DNA of 64,000 nt from positions 1 through 64,000 of the forward strand of contig JANDJL010000002.1 of NCBI GenBank assembly GCA_024330965.1. The letters run 5' to 3'. Origin of the DNA: Nitrospira sp. (lineage in GTDB: Bacteria > Nitrospirota > Nitrospiria > Nitrospirales > Nitrospiraceae). The notes beneath the pieces are model-generated. The model was not told the origin of the DNA and did no database searches. It saw nothing but the letters and a program-made list of their open reading frames with translations. Both the position numbers and the translations under genes were made by a program. Shown piece by piece: positions 26,008-33,809 of the stretch (positions are counted from its first letter, which is position 1; every line of letters starts with the position of its first letter).

Positions 26008-27201
26008 ATGGAAGACTGGAGAACAATTCTGGCAAAGAGCATCGTCAACCCCAAAGATCTCGCGGACCGTTTCGGTTTGGACGCAGAAGAGATCGAAGCC
26101 GTCGTGGGCCCCTACCCGATGCGGATCACGCCGACCGTGTTGAACATGATCAAAACCAAGGACGACCCGATCTGGAAGCAGGTCGTCCCCGACCCAGCCG
26201 AACTGGCCGATCTCGACGCGGAAGCCGACCCCTTGGAAGAAGACCTCATGAGTCCTGTGCCACACCTGGTCCACCGGTATCCGGACCGGGTGTTGCTGAT
26301 GGTCACGAACCAATGCCCCATTTACTGCCGATTCTGTACGAGAAAACGGCTGGTGGGGAAACCAGGCTTTCTCAAGAAAGGAGAACTGGAGCAGGCTGTC
26401 GCATATTTACGGGAACACACGGAAGTGCGGGACGTGATTTTGTCAGGCGGTGATCCACTCTTACTTCCCGATCACCTCCTGGAACGGATCCTCAAAGCGC
26501 TCCGGGCAATTCCGCATCTTGAATTGATCCGCATCGGCACCCGAGTCCCTGGTACTTTGCCACAACGAATCACTCCCAAACTCTGCGAGATGATCAAGCA
26601 ATACCATCCGATCTACATGAACCTGCACTTCAACCATCCCGACGAGCTAACGCCCGAAGTCAAGGCCGCCTGCGCAATGTTGGCCGACGCAGGCGTACCG
26701 CTCGGCGCGCAAACTGTCTTATTGAAAGGCGTCAACGACGACCCGGCGGTCATGAAGCGACTGGTCCACCAACTCCTGCTCGCACGGGTCAAGCCGTATT
26801 ACCTTTATCAAGCGGATCTCACGAAAGGCACCAACCATTTTCGGACGACGGTTGAGACAGGCTTGACCATCATCAAATCGCTCCAAGGCCATACGAGCGG
26901 GATGGCGGTCCCACACTTCGTCATCGACGCCCCCGGCGGCGGCGGCAAAATCCCCCTGCTGCCCGGTGAGTATTTGGTCCATCTCGACGATGATGGGGCC
27001 CTCTTGCGCAATTACGAAAACAAGACCTACCATTACCCGCAGCCGAGGACCGACGGTGCTCGGGAATTACCCATGGTCGGCGCCCGGTCCTCGCGGGAGG
27101 AGCCGTCCGGTTCCTTCACGCCGTGCGGAGACGGGTTCTCAGATTCTGACGGCTTCGCGGCCTGGAACTCCGGCTGCGCCGGAGACGTGGACGACCTGTG
27201 A
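26008..27201 (+). CDS. kamA: Lysine 2,3-aminomutase family radical SAM enzyme
   Basis: About 397 residues. The radical-SAM cluster motif CPIYCRFC (CxxxCxxC) follows HRYPDRVLLMVTNQ. The PLP lysine lies in PGGGGKIPLLP. Two aspartates that in the studied lysine enzyme hold the substrate's epsilon-amino group appear in YQADLTKG and FVIDAPGG, so L-lysine is the likelier substrate, giving L-beta-lysine. I used the ATG at 26008 (MEDWRTIL); the upstream ATG at 25972 overlaps the previous gene. The C-terminal 50 residues are a low-complexity extension. The stop overlaps the GTG of the next gene. Confidence 0.88.
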   Translation: MEDWRTILAKSIVNPKDLADRFGLDAEEIEAVVGPYPMRITPTVLNMIKTKDDPIWKQVVPDPAELADLDAEADPLEEDLMSPVPHLVHRYPDRVLLMVTNQCPIYCRFCTRKRLVGKPGFLKKGELEQAVAYLREHTEVRDVILSGGDPLLLPDHLLERILKALRAIPHLELIRIGTRVPGTLPQRITPKLCEMIKQYHPIYMNLHFNHPDELTPEVKAACAMLADAGVPLGAQTVLLKGVNDDPAVMKRLVHQLLLARVKPYYLYQADLTKGTNHFRTTVETGLTIIKSLQGHTSGMAVPHFVIDAPGGGGKIPLLPGEYLVHLDDDGALLRNYENKTYHYPQPRTDGARELPMVGARSSREEPSGSFTPCGDGFSDSDGFAAWNSGCAGDVDDL

Positions 27202-28361
27202 TCACCCCTTTACCCCATGCCCATGTCGGGATTCTCCCATCCCAAGACATCAAGCGACTGATCGCCGAGCGGGCTCTTATCGCGTCTCCGGCGATTGACG
27301 ATCGCCAGATTCAGCCGGCGAGCCTCGATCTGCGTCTGGGGCGAAAAGCCTATCGGCTCATCAGCAGTTTTCTTCCTGAACTGTCGGCCATCTCTTCGCG
27401 CCTCGACGTGCTGGATTTTTATCAGTCCGACTTGGTGATGTACGAGATGGATTTGACAGAAGGCGCCATCCTAGAAAAGGGCCACGTCTACCTCGTACCG
27501 CTGTTGGAGCAGCTCAAACTGCCCAAGACCATTCGCGCCCGGGCCAATCCCAAAAGCACGACCGGCCGGTTGGACGTCTTCACCCGCGTCGTCACGGATC
27601 TGACCTCCGGCTTCGACGAAATCCGCTCGGGCTATCAAGGCCCGCTCTTTTTGGAAGTGGTGCCCCGCTCGTTCGCGATCAAAGTTGCAACGGGCCAATC
27701 GCTTAATCAGATCCGCTTCATCCGCGGAGATGCGACGGTCTCCGACAAGGCGTTGCTCGCACTCCATCGGCGGACCTCGCTCCTCCATCATAACGATGCG
27801 TCCCGATCCGTTGTGGAGGCTTCCGACGTTCGCGCCGACCACGGCCTGTTTCTCCGCATTGACCTCAAAGGTGAGGACCGGTCCGACGCACGGATCATCG
27901 GGTACCGCGCGAAGAAAAACAGCCACGTCATCGACCTCGCCAAAATCGGCTATTACGCGGCGACGGATTTTTGGGAACCACTCCACCGGCATCGGCAGGG
28001 CAGTTTGCTCTTGGAGCCGGAAGAGTTTTACATCCTCGCCTCCAAGGAACGAATCCGCGTACCGGCCGGCTACGCAGCCGAGATGGTCGCCTACGAAGCG
28101 GCTTGCGGTGAGCTGCGTACCCACTACGCGGGATTTTTCGATCCGGGGTTCGGCTATGGGGAAAGGGGAGAGATCAAAGGGACGCAGGTCGTCCTGGAAG
28201 TCCGGCCCCACGATGTACCTTTCCTCATTCACGATGGGCAAACGTTTTTCAAAGTCGTCTATCACCGCATGGCCGACAAGCCGGATCGTCTGTACGGAGT
28301 CGGCCTCGGCTCCTCCTATCAACAACAGACGCTTACATTGAGCAAACATTTCAAGGCCTAG
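27198..28361 (+). CDS. dcd: 2'-deoxycytidine 5'-triphosphate deaminase, long form
   Basis: A 387-residue enzyme of the DCD family in its double-length form (DCD_N domain). The first half begins GILPSQDIKRLI with IQPASLDLRLG. RARANPKSTTGRLDVFTRV matches the nucleotide-binding region. A second copy-like half follows (LLLEPEEFYILASKERIRVP, then HYAGFFDPGFGY). It deaminates dCTP to dUTP for thymidylate synthesis. The start is a GTG in a GTGA overlap with kamA, suggesting coupled translation. It is longer than the roughly 190-residue enterobacterial Dcd. Confidence 0.88.
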   Translation: MITPLPHAHVGILPSQDIKRLIAERALIASPAIDDRQIQPASLDLRLGRKAYRLISSFLPELSAISSRLDVLDFYQSDLVMYEMDLTEGAILEKGHVYLVPLLEQLKLPKTIRARANPKSTTGRLDVFTRVVTDLTSGFDEIRSGYQGPLFLEVVPRSFAIKVATGQSLNQIRFIRGDATVSDKALLALHRRTSLLHHNDASRSVVEASDVRADHGLFLRIDLKGEDRSDARIIGYRAKKNSHVIDLAKIGYYAATDFWEPLHRHRQGSLLLEPEEFYILASKERIRVPAGYAAEMVAYEAACGELRTHYAGFFDPGFGYGERGEIKGTQVVLEVRPHDVPFLIHDGQTFFKVVYHRMADKPDRLYGVGLGSSYQQQTLTLSKHFKA

Positions 28362-28364
28362 CCC

Positions 28365-28784
28365 ATGACCCAGTCCGATCCGCAACCGCCTCAAGACAAC
28401 GAAGACAACGAGCCGCAGCCTCTCGGCCGGTCAACCGAATCGGAGCAGGAAGGCAGCGATCAACACTGGCGGGTCCTGGGCAAAATGGTCGGTACGGCCT
28501 TCATGTTTCTCGGATTTCTGCAAGTGTTTCTCTCCATCAGCGGCGGATTCGAGCTGAGCGGCGTCGTGGCCATGCTGTTGTATTTCTGCGGGCTGGCCAT
28601 CTGGGCCAACGCCGTCATTGAACAGCCCTTGTTGCGATGGGTCGTCACGGCTGGCGCGATCGGCGTGGCCATCGGGTTTCTGCAATTCGGGGAGATTCTT
28701 TTTTGGCACAAGCAGGTGGTGTTTTGGGGTACCGCTATCCTCGTGCTCTACTTCATGTTCAACGAGCCGAAAAAACCGGCCTGA
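28365..28784 (+). CDS. Small integral membrane protein, 139 aa
   Basis: Starting 3 bases after the dCTP deaminase gene, this ORF has a 35-residue acidic, polar N-terminus followed by about four hydrophobic segments (KMVGTAFMFLGFLQVFLSIS, VVAMLLYFCGLAIWANAV, RWVVTAGAIGVAIGFLQFG, VFWGTAILVLYFMF). No conserved catalytic motif is seen, and I do not recognise the family. It is probably part of the same transcription unit as dcd and kamA. Confidence 0.7.
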   Translation: MTQSDPQPPQDNEDNEPQPLGRSTESEQEGSDQHWRVLGKMVGTAFMFLGFLQVFLSISGGFELSGVVAMLLYFCGLAIWANAVIEQPLLRWVVTAGAIGVAIGFLQFGEILFWHKQVVFWGTAILVLYFMFNEPKKPA

Positions 28785-28925
28785 CCACGGCGTCGCGCCG
28801 CGAGCCGCCTGCGCCGACTGCTCGATGACGAGCAACGCCGCCGAACGGATTTGACCGGTTATGGGATCGATCGCCACGCTTCACGTCGCCGGAACCAGTC
28901 CGGCGGTCCTTTGCACCATCGCACC

Positions 28926-29618
28926 ATGATCGTTTCCGTCATCATCCCTACCCTGCATGAACGGGATCTCCTTACCAAAACCATCCTGCACACCGCCGAA
29001 CTGGGCTTCGACGAAATCGTGGTCGTGGACGGAGGCAGCACGGATGGGACCATGGCGCTCGCCAAAGCCTGTTGCGCCGGGCTGACAGGGGCGCACGTCA
29101 TCACGGCCCCCCGTGGACGAGCCCGCCAAATGAACGAAGGAGCCAAGGTCAGCCGAGGGGAAGGACTCCTCTTTTTGCACGCCGACACGCTCTTGCCGCC
29201 CAACGCCAAAGCACTCATCACATCAGCTCTGGCCGATTCCGGCATCGCTGGGGGGCGCTTTGACGTCCGGTTCGACAGTTCCTCTCCGTGGGGACGGATG
29301 ATCAGCACCCTTATGAATATCCGATCACGGTGGACAGGCATCGCAACCGGCGATCAAGCGATCTTCGTCCGCCGATCGGTGTTTGATCAACTCGGTGGCT
29401 TCGCGGATATTCCCCTGATGGAGGATATCGAATTCAGCAGACGCTTGAAACGAACAGGACGGATCGCCGCGCTGCGGCAGACCGTTACCACATCCTTTCG
29501 TCGGTGGGAAACGCAAGGCCCGCTGAAGACTATTGTTTTGATGTGGACCCTGCGATTGCTGTATTGGCTCGGCGTAAGCCCCCACCGCCTCAGCGATTTC
29601 TACGCGGTCATCCGATGA
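28926..29618 (+). CDS. TIGR04283-type family 2 glycosyltransferase
   Basis: A 230-residue GT-A glycosyltransferase. MIVSVIIPTLHERDLL starts the nucleotide-binding fold, VVVDGGSTDGT and FLHADTLLPP supply the DxD-type region, and GDQAIFVRRSVFDQLGGF and EDIEFSRRLKR are typical of the family. The TIGR04283 group was named for arsenosugar-linked loci, but here there is no radical SAM ArsS. I used the ATG at 28926, which begins the fold. Its stop overlaps the start of the next glycosyltransferase-like gene (ATGA). Confidence 0.85.
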   Translation: MIVSVIIPTLHERDLLTKTILHTAELGFDEIVVVDGGSTDGTMALAKACCAGLTGAHVITAPRGRARQMNEGAKVSRGEGLLFLHADTLLPPNAKALITSALADSGIAGGRFDVRFDSSSPWGRMISTLMNIRSRWTGIATGDQAIFVRRSVFDQLGGFADIPLMEDIEFSRRLKRTGRIAALRQTVTTSFRRWETQGPLKTIVLMWTLRLLYWLGVSPHRLSDFYAVIR

Positions 29619-30400
29619 AACCACCAGCTTCACACTCCACGCCCTCCTCTCACACCGCCGCTCTGGTCGTCTTCGCCAAGGCGCCGATCCCCGGTCAAGT
29701 CAAAACGCGGCTCTGCCCCCCCCTGACACCGGACGAGGCGGCCACGCTCCATGGAAGCTTCGTCCTGGACACGGTGGAGCGCACGAAGGCCGCAACGAGG
29801 CGGTTCGACCTACCGGTCGATCGCTATCTCGCTTGCGCTCCGTCTTCTGATCATGCTTTTTTCAAGATCATGGAAGCGCGGCAGGGCATCCGACTGATCG
29901 ATCAAATGGGAGACGGCCTCGGCGAACGGATGGCCGGCGTGTTCGATCGGCTGTTCGCGCGGGGATACCAGTCCGTCGTCCTCGTCGGAACCGATGTCCC
30001 CACTCTCCCTTTGGATGAATATCAACGGGCCTTCTCTTTGCTCAAATCGCATGACCTGGTGCTGGGCCCTGCCAGAGACGGCGGATATTATTTGGTCGGA
30101 CTTACGAGACCAGAGCCTGGTCTCTTCACCGGCATTCCCTGGTCCACCGACCTCGTGCTGAGAACGACGGAGGAGAAGGCCCGTTCCTTGGGACTGGCCA
30201 TGGCCCTGACGGCTCCGTGGCGTGACGCGGATACGATAGACGATCTCACGGCCCTCATCGAGGCCGACAGGCTCGACCGAAACAAGCCCAAACATGAGCG
30301 GGTTTTTTCGAGCCGGACAAGTGGGGCGTTACAATTGATCGCCGAACGGCTACGTGTCAGATTGACACACTACCCATCAACCGCAAGAGGAGCACCATGA
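29615..30400 (+). CDS. TIGR04282-type glycosyltransferase (DUF2064)
   Basis: A 261-residue nucleotidyl/glycosyltransferase-fold protein. The motif AALVVFAKAPIPGQVKTRLCPPL is characteristic of DUF2064. VVLVGTDVPTLPLDEYQRAF and LGPARDGGYYLVGL follow. It usually pairs with the TIGR04283 glycosyltransferase, as here with a 4-base stop/start overlap. The substrate is unknown. The next gene again overlaps by 4 bases, so the set is one operon. Confidence 0.85.
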   Translation: MKPPASHSTPSSHTAALVVFAKAPIPGQVKTRLCPPLTPDEAATLHGSFVLDTVERTKAATRRFDLPVDRYLACAPSSDHAFFKIMEARQGIRLIDQMGDGLGERMAGVFDRLFARGYQSVVLVGTDVPTLPLDEYQRAFSLLKSHDLVLGPARDGGYYLVGLTRPEPGLFTGIPWSTDLVLRTTEEKARSLGLAMALTAPWRDADTIDDLTALIEADRLDRNKPKHERVFSSRTSGALQLIAERLRVRLTHYPSTARGAP

Positions 30401-31131
30401 ACGAGCACGTTGCACTCATCACCGGAGGGGCCAAAGGCATCGGCCGGGCCATCGCTCTCGACCTTGCCGCCAGAGGATGGAAGATCGCCTTTTGCTATCG
30501 CACCAGCGAAACCGAAGCCCAAACCACCGCGTCAGCCGTGGCGGATCGAGGCGGGACGGCGATGCCCATCCGCTGTGATGTATCAGATCCTCTTGCCGCC
30601 AAGCGGATGGCGGCGCAGGTCGAAGAGACCTGGGGACGGATCGATGTCCTGATTAACGGCGCTGGCCCCTACCACCGCGTCAATCTGTTCGAGGAAACCG
30701 TCGAAGGATGGCATGACATGTTCAATGGAAACCTCCATCCTATTTTTTATCTGGCTCAGGCGGTGGCTCCCGGCATGAAAGCGCGCAGGAGCGGCCGCAT
30801 CATCAATTTCAGCATGGCCAACGCCGATCAGATGACGGCTCAGCCGGACGTGACCGCTCACTACATCGCCAAAGCCGGCGTCTTGATCCTCACCCGCACC
30901 CTGGCCAAACTGCTGGCACCGCACGGCATCACCGTCAACGCCATTTCTCCCGGATTTATCGACTCCGGCAGCGCACCGCCGGCCGAACTGGCCGCCGTGG
31001 TCAAGCGCATTCCGGCCGGCTACATCGGCACGGTAGATGACACGGTCGCCGCCGTCCGGTATCTGCTCAGTGATGAAGCCCGGTACGTGAACGGGGCGAA
31101 CATTCAAATCAGCGGAGGATGGGGAATCTAG
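30397..31131 (+). CDS. SDR family oxidoreductase
   Basis: A 244-residue classical short-chain dehydrogenase: TGGAKGIGRAIALDLAARGW at the N-terminus, NGAG near residue 88, the catalytic Tyr and Lys in HYIAKAGVLIL, and PGFIDSGSAPP after it. It resembles FabG/pteridine reductase-like enzymes. The ATG overlaps the stop of the preceding glycosyltransferase-like gene (ATGA). Its substrate is unknown. It ends the plus-strand run that begins with the ATP-grasp-like gene. Confidence 0.85.
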   Translation: MNEHVALITGGAKGIGRAIALDLAARGWKIAFCYRTSETEAQTTASAVADRGGTAMPIRCDVSDPLAAKRMAAQVEETWGRIDVLINGAGPYHRVNLFEETVEGWHDMFNGNLHPIFYLAQAVAPGMKARRSGRIINFSMANADQMTAQPDVTAHYIAKAGVLILTRTLAKLLAPHGITVNAISPGFIDSGSAPPAELAAVVKRIPAGYIGTVDDTVAAVRYLLSDEARYVNGANIQISGGWGI

Positions 31132-31262
31132 ACAAGCAGGACGGTATTCGCTTTGTCATCCACCGCGAACTTGCCGGCATGCCCTTGCCCGGCCGGTGGG
31201 AGGGGCACAAGACGACATCGGGAAAGACCATCGGAAAAGACCCTGGAGTGAGCTGCGGCGCC

Positions 31263-32171
31263 TCACGCCCCTCCGACCTTCTTTTCAAGCACATGTTGCC
31301 ACATGAACCCGATTTGAAAGGCGTAGAGCGTCATCGTGAGCGACAACCCTCCCCCATCTTGCTGGGCATACATCGGCCCCCAAAAAGCGGAAAAGGCGAT
31401 CGGTGAGACAAGAAACGGCCTGACCAGTTTGTTCCACGTCGGCCACCGGCCCTGCGCTCCTCCCGTCTCATCCCAGACGGCTTTCGCCACCATACCGCTC
31501 AACATGACGACGAAGAGCACGAGGGCCGACATTGTCGAGTAATTCACTGTCCAGCCAACCAGCGGCAGCTCAACGAGATAGTCGAGATTCGCCGCCGCCC
31601 GAGGCTTGACAAGAGGTAGGGGCACGTCATCGAACGCGGCATCCGGCGGTGGCAACGTATCCCCCTGCGCCCATGCCGGTGACACAAAGAACGATGCCAG
31701 AAGGGAAGGCCTCTCTCCGCCGGGAGGCCGGAGAATGGATATGTTGGGCGCCGTGTCTCCGCCGATGTAATTGCCTTCGTCCTTGTCTTTGGTTCCCGCC
31801 CACACCCACCCGGTACGCAGTTGCTTGGCCGAGTCCAGGTAGCGGACCCAATACCAGATCTGAATCACACCGATTTCTTCACGCTTGAGAACGTGGAGAC
31901 AGGTTCTCGGTGGAAGAATCCCTTGGACTTCGCCGAGGACCCACTGTCCGCGAACGAAGGAATACTCCGGCGCCTTGGTCCGCACATAGACCGAGGTGAG
32001 GGTATAGGCCCGCGGGGCGAAGTTCGCTTGTGGATTGTCGAGCTTGGCACAATCGGGCACAACGGCTTCGGGCTTCGCGGCCCACACCGGCCACGCTGGT
32101 TTGACGAGCAACAGGGCCATGCTCAGGAACAGACAGCCCGCGAGCGCCCATTGGTTCCCACTTTGCCTCAT
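31263..32171 (-). CDS. Exported/membrane protein of unknown function, 302 aa
   Basis: The start is the ATG at 32171 with GGGAGGACTCA before it. The N-terminal signal sequence (LAGCLFLSMALLLVKPAWPV) is followed by a 120-residue periplasmic domain with an SH3-like feel (TLTSVYVRTKAPEYSFVRG, then IWYWVRYLDSAKQLRTGWVW), a Pro-rich linker, and two or three C-terminal transmembrane segments (TMSALVLFVVMLSGMVAKAV and PFLVSPIAFSAFWGPMYAQQ). The family is not recognised. Confidence 0.65.
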   Translation of the reverse strand: MRQSGNQWALAGCLFLSMALLLVKPAWPVWAAKPEAVVPDCAKLDNPQANFAPRAYTLTSVYVRTKAPEYSFVRGQWVLGEVQGILPPRTCLHVLKREEIGVIQIWYWVRYLDSAKQLRTGWVWAGTKDKDEGNYIGGDTAPNISILRPPGGERPSLLASFFVSPAWAQGDTLPPPDAAFDDVPLPLVKPRAAANLDYLVELPLVGWTVNYSTMSALVLFVVMLSGMVAKAVWDETGGAQGRWPTWNKLVRPFLVSPIAFSAFWGPMYAQQDGGGLSLTMTLYAFQIGFMWQHVLEKKVGGA

Positions 32172-32376
32172 TGAGTCCTCCCTTCCCCGGCTCGTGGCAG
32201 CGCCATACCGGGCCATACGGTACGTTGTGCGAGAAGATCCGTCAATGGGAAGCCACTGGGACAGACAAGGGGCGAGGCGACCGATTGCAGGAAGGCGCGC
32301 GATGAATCGCACTGACGATAGAAACATGACCGTCGGAACATTGAGGGCCGGTCGGTCGGATCAATGCCGACGGACG

Positions 32377-33141
32377 TTACATCGCCACGGCGTTGGCGAT
32401 GAACTCCCCCAGCCGTCGGAAATAGGCATCGCCGCCCACTTGATAGGTATCGTTGTGGCCAGCACCGGCGATGACATACCAGTCTTTGGGTGCTTTGGCC
32501 GCCTCATACACCTGGCGCCCAAGCGCTAAGGGAATGATGTCATCCCGATCACCGTGGATGACCAATTTGGGCAGCGACAAGAGCGGCATACGATCGATCA
32601 GTCGAAACCGGGCGCCAAGAAACCAATGGACCGGCAGTCCCGCGTAATGATGCCGCGCCACCGCTTCGATCGAAGGAAAGGAAGATTCTACAATCAGCGC
32701 GGCGGCAGGCCGCCGCACGGCCAGTTCTCCTGCAACGGCGGCACCGAGCGATCGGCCGAACAGGCACAGTCGGGCCGGCGGAATTTTTCTGACCCGTGTG
32801 AGCCAGTCATACGCACCGATCGCGTCCTGGTATAGCCCGTCTTCGGAGGGATCGTATTTCTGGCTCTTTCCATAGCCTCGATAATCGAACACAAACACGG
32901 ACAATCCCATGCGGTACAGATAGCCCATGTTATCCAGCCGATGGATGATATTGCCCGCGTTGCCGTGACACCACAACAAAACCGGCTGATTCACGCGGCT
33001 CTCGACATACCAGCCGAAGAGCCGCACCCCATCGCCGGACTGAAACCACACGTCCTCGAGCGGCAGCCCGCTGATTCGCGCCCAATCACGATCCTGCCAG
33101 GGCTTTGGATAGTACACAAAAAATTGATCGAGGATGCTCAT
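32377..33141 (-). CDS. Alpha/beta hydrolase
   Basis: A 254-residue serine hydrolase of the BAAT/ABHD13 type. LLWCHGNAGNIIHRLDNMGY is the oxyanion region, FGRSLGAAVAGEL holds the nucleophile (GxSxG), HGDRDDIIP the acid and GAGHNDTY the catalytic His. The length fits the family. It is either an esterase, lipase or peptidase-like enzyme. It is on the minus strand, next to the small amphipathic-repeat protein gene. Confidence 0.88.
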   Translation of the reverse strand: MSILDQFFVYYPKPWQDRDWARISGLPLEDVWFQSGDGVRLFGWYVESRVNQPVLLWCHGNAGNIIHRLDNMGYLYRMGLSVFVFDYRGYGKSQKYDPSEDGLYQDAIGAYDWLTRVRKIPPARLCLFGRSLGAAVAGELAVRRPAAALIVESSFPSIEAVARHHYAGLPVHWFLGARFRLIDRMPLLSLPKLVIHGDRDDIIPLALGRQVYEAAKAPKDWYVIAGAGHNDTYQVGGDAYFRRLGEFIANAVAM

Positions 33142-33221
33142 AAGGACCTCGAACCACCGGTTGCGGTTTGCTTCAGCAGAGCGGGTCTGAGTATGACAGG
33201 AATGAGGAATGGAGGCGATGA

Positions 33222-33521
33222 TCAGTTGTTCAGTTTTTTGTCGATCTTGTCGCCCGCTTTCTTGAACCCTTCGGCTGTTTTATGCGCGGCTTTTTTCAAC
33301 TTCCGTTCGATCTTTTCTCCAACCTTCTTTTCTTTCAACTTTCTACCGGCCTTGGTAAAGCCCTGTTCGATCTTGTCGCCGACTTTTTGGGCGGTCTTGC
33401 CGATCCGCTCCAACACGCCGGGTTCCTTGACCGGCTCATCCTTGGCCGATGCAGCGGCCGTCACGGCGCCTCCCCCCAGCCATAAAAAAGCCGCAATTCC
33501 AAGAAGCAAAGATACTCGCAT
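33222..33521 (-). CDS. Small exported lysine-rich amphipathic helix protein
   Basis: A 99-residue protein. The signal peptide is FLWLGGGAVTAAASA; the mature part (residues 28-99) is about one-third lysine and is built of short related helices of the K-x-x-D-K-I-E type (GKTAQKVGDKIEQGFTKAG, KKVGEKIERKLKKA, KTAEGFKKAGDKIDKKL). The pattern suggests amphipathic helices that could coat a membrane, polyanion or LPS, or form a coiled coil. No named family is recognised. It is strongly basic and codon use is like its neighbours. Confidence 0.7.
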   Translation of the reverse strand: MRVSLLLGIAAFLWLGGGAVTAAASAKDEPVKEPGVLERIGKTAQKVGDKIEQGFTKAGRKLKEKKVGEKIERKLKKAAHKTAEGFKKAGDKIDKKLNN

Positions 33522-33574
33522 GGTTTCCCGTCGGCCTCTCGTTCAATCAACCATACCACGAACTAGCCGGATCG

Positions 33575-33720
33575 CCCAATGATCGAAGAAGGGGTGGCCG
33601 GACTGGAACACCGCTCACGGCGGTGAGTCCCTCGGCCACCCGCGACGCTGTCGACCGGTCGAACCCCTTCACCGCCCTGTCTCACTCGATCACCGAGTTC
33701 GGGAAGGGCAGGGGGAAGAG
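33575..33720 (-). other. Structured intergenic region, possible RNA
   Basis: Between divergent genes, the minus strand can fold into a long hairpin: GGGTGGCC pairs with GGCCACCC, GGACT with AGTCC and CACCGC with GCGGTG, with small bulges. An outer helix TGATCGA/TCGATCA and GAAGGGG/CCCCTTC can also form, in competition for CCC. A CCGAACTCGG block recalls 5S rRNA loop C, but the rest does not fit 5S. It could be the leader of the small lysine-rich protein gene. I see no open reading frame in it. Confidence 0.3.
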
Positions 33721-33744
33721 GCGGCGTAAAACATGAGCCGGCAC

Positions 33745-33773
33745 TGGTCATGATCGCGACTCTTCGGTATACT
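33745..33773 (+). promoter_or_regulatory. Probable promoter of the halogenase gene
   Basis: TGGTCA (33745-33750) and TATACT (33768-33773) are separated by 17 bases. The -10 matches consensus 5 of 6 and the -35 matches 4 of 6. Transcription would begin near 33780, about 30 bases before the halogenase ATG. Confidence 0.5.
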
Positions 33774-33809
33774 GGCCGCGCCTTCATCCACCATAATAAG
33801 GCTCTCCCC

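Noticed and set aside
33640..33715. 5S rRNA-like CCGAACTCGG block
   Set aside because: Only the loop-C-like core matches. The helix I and V partners and a 120-nt frame with matching ends are not found.
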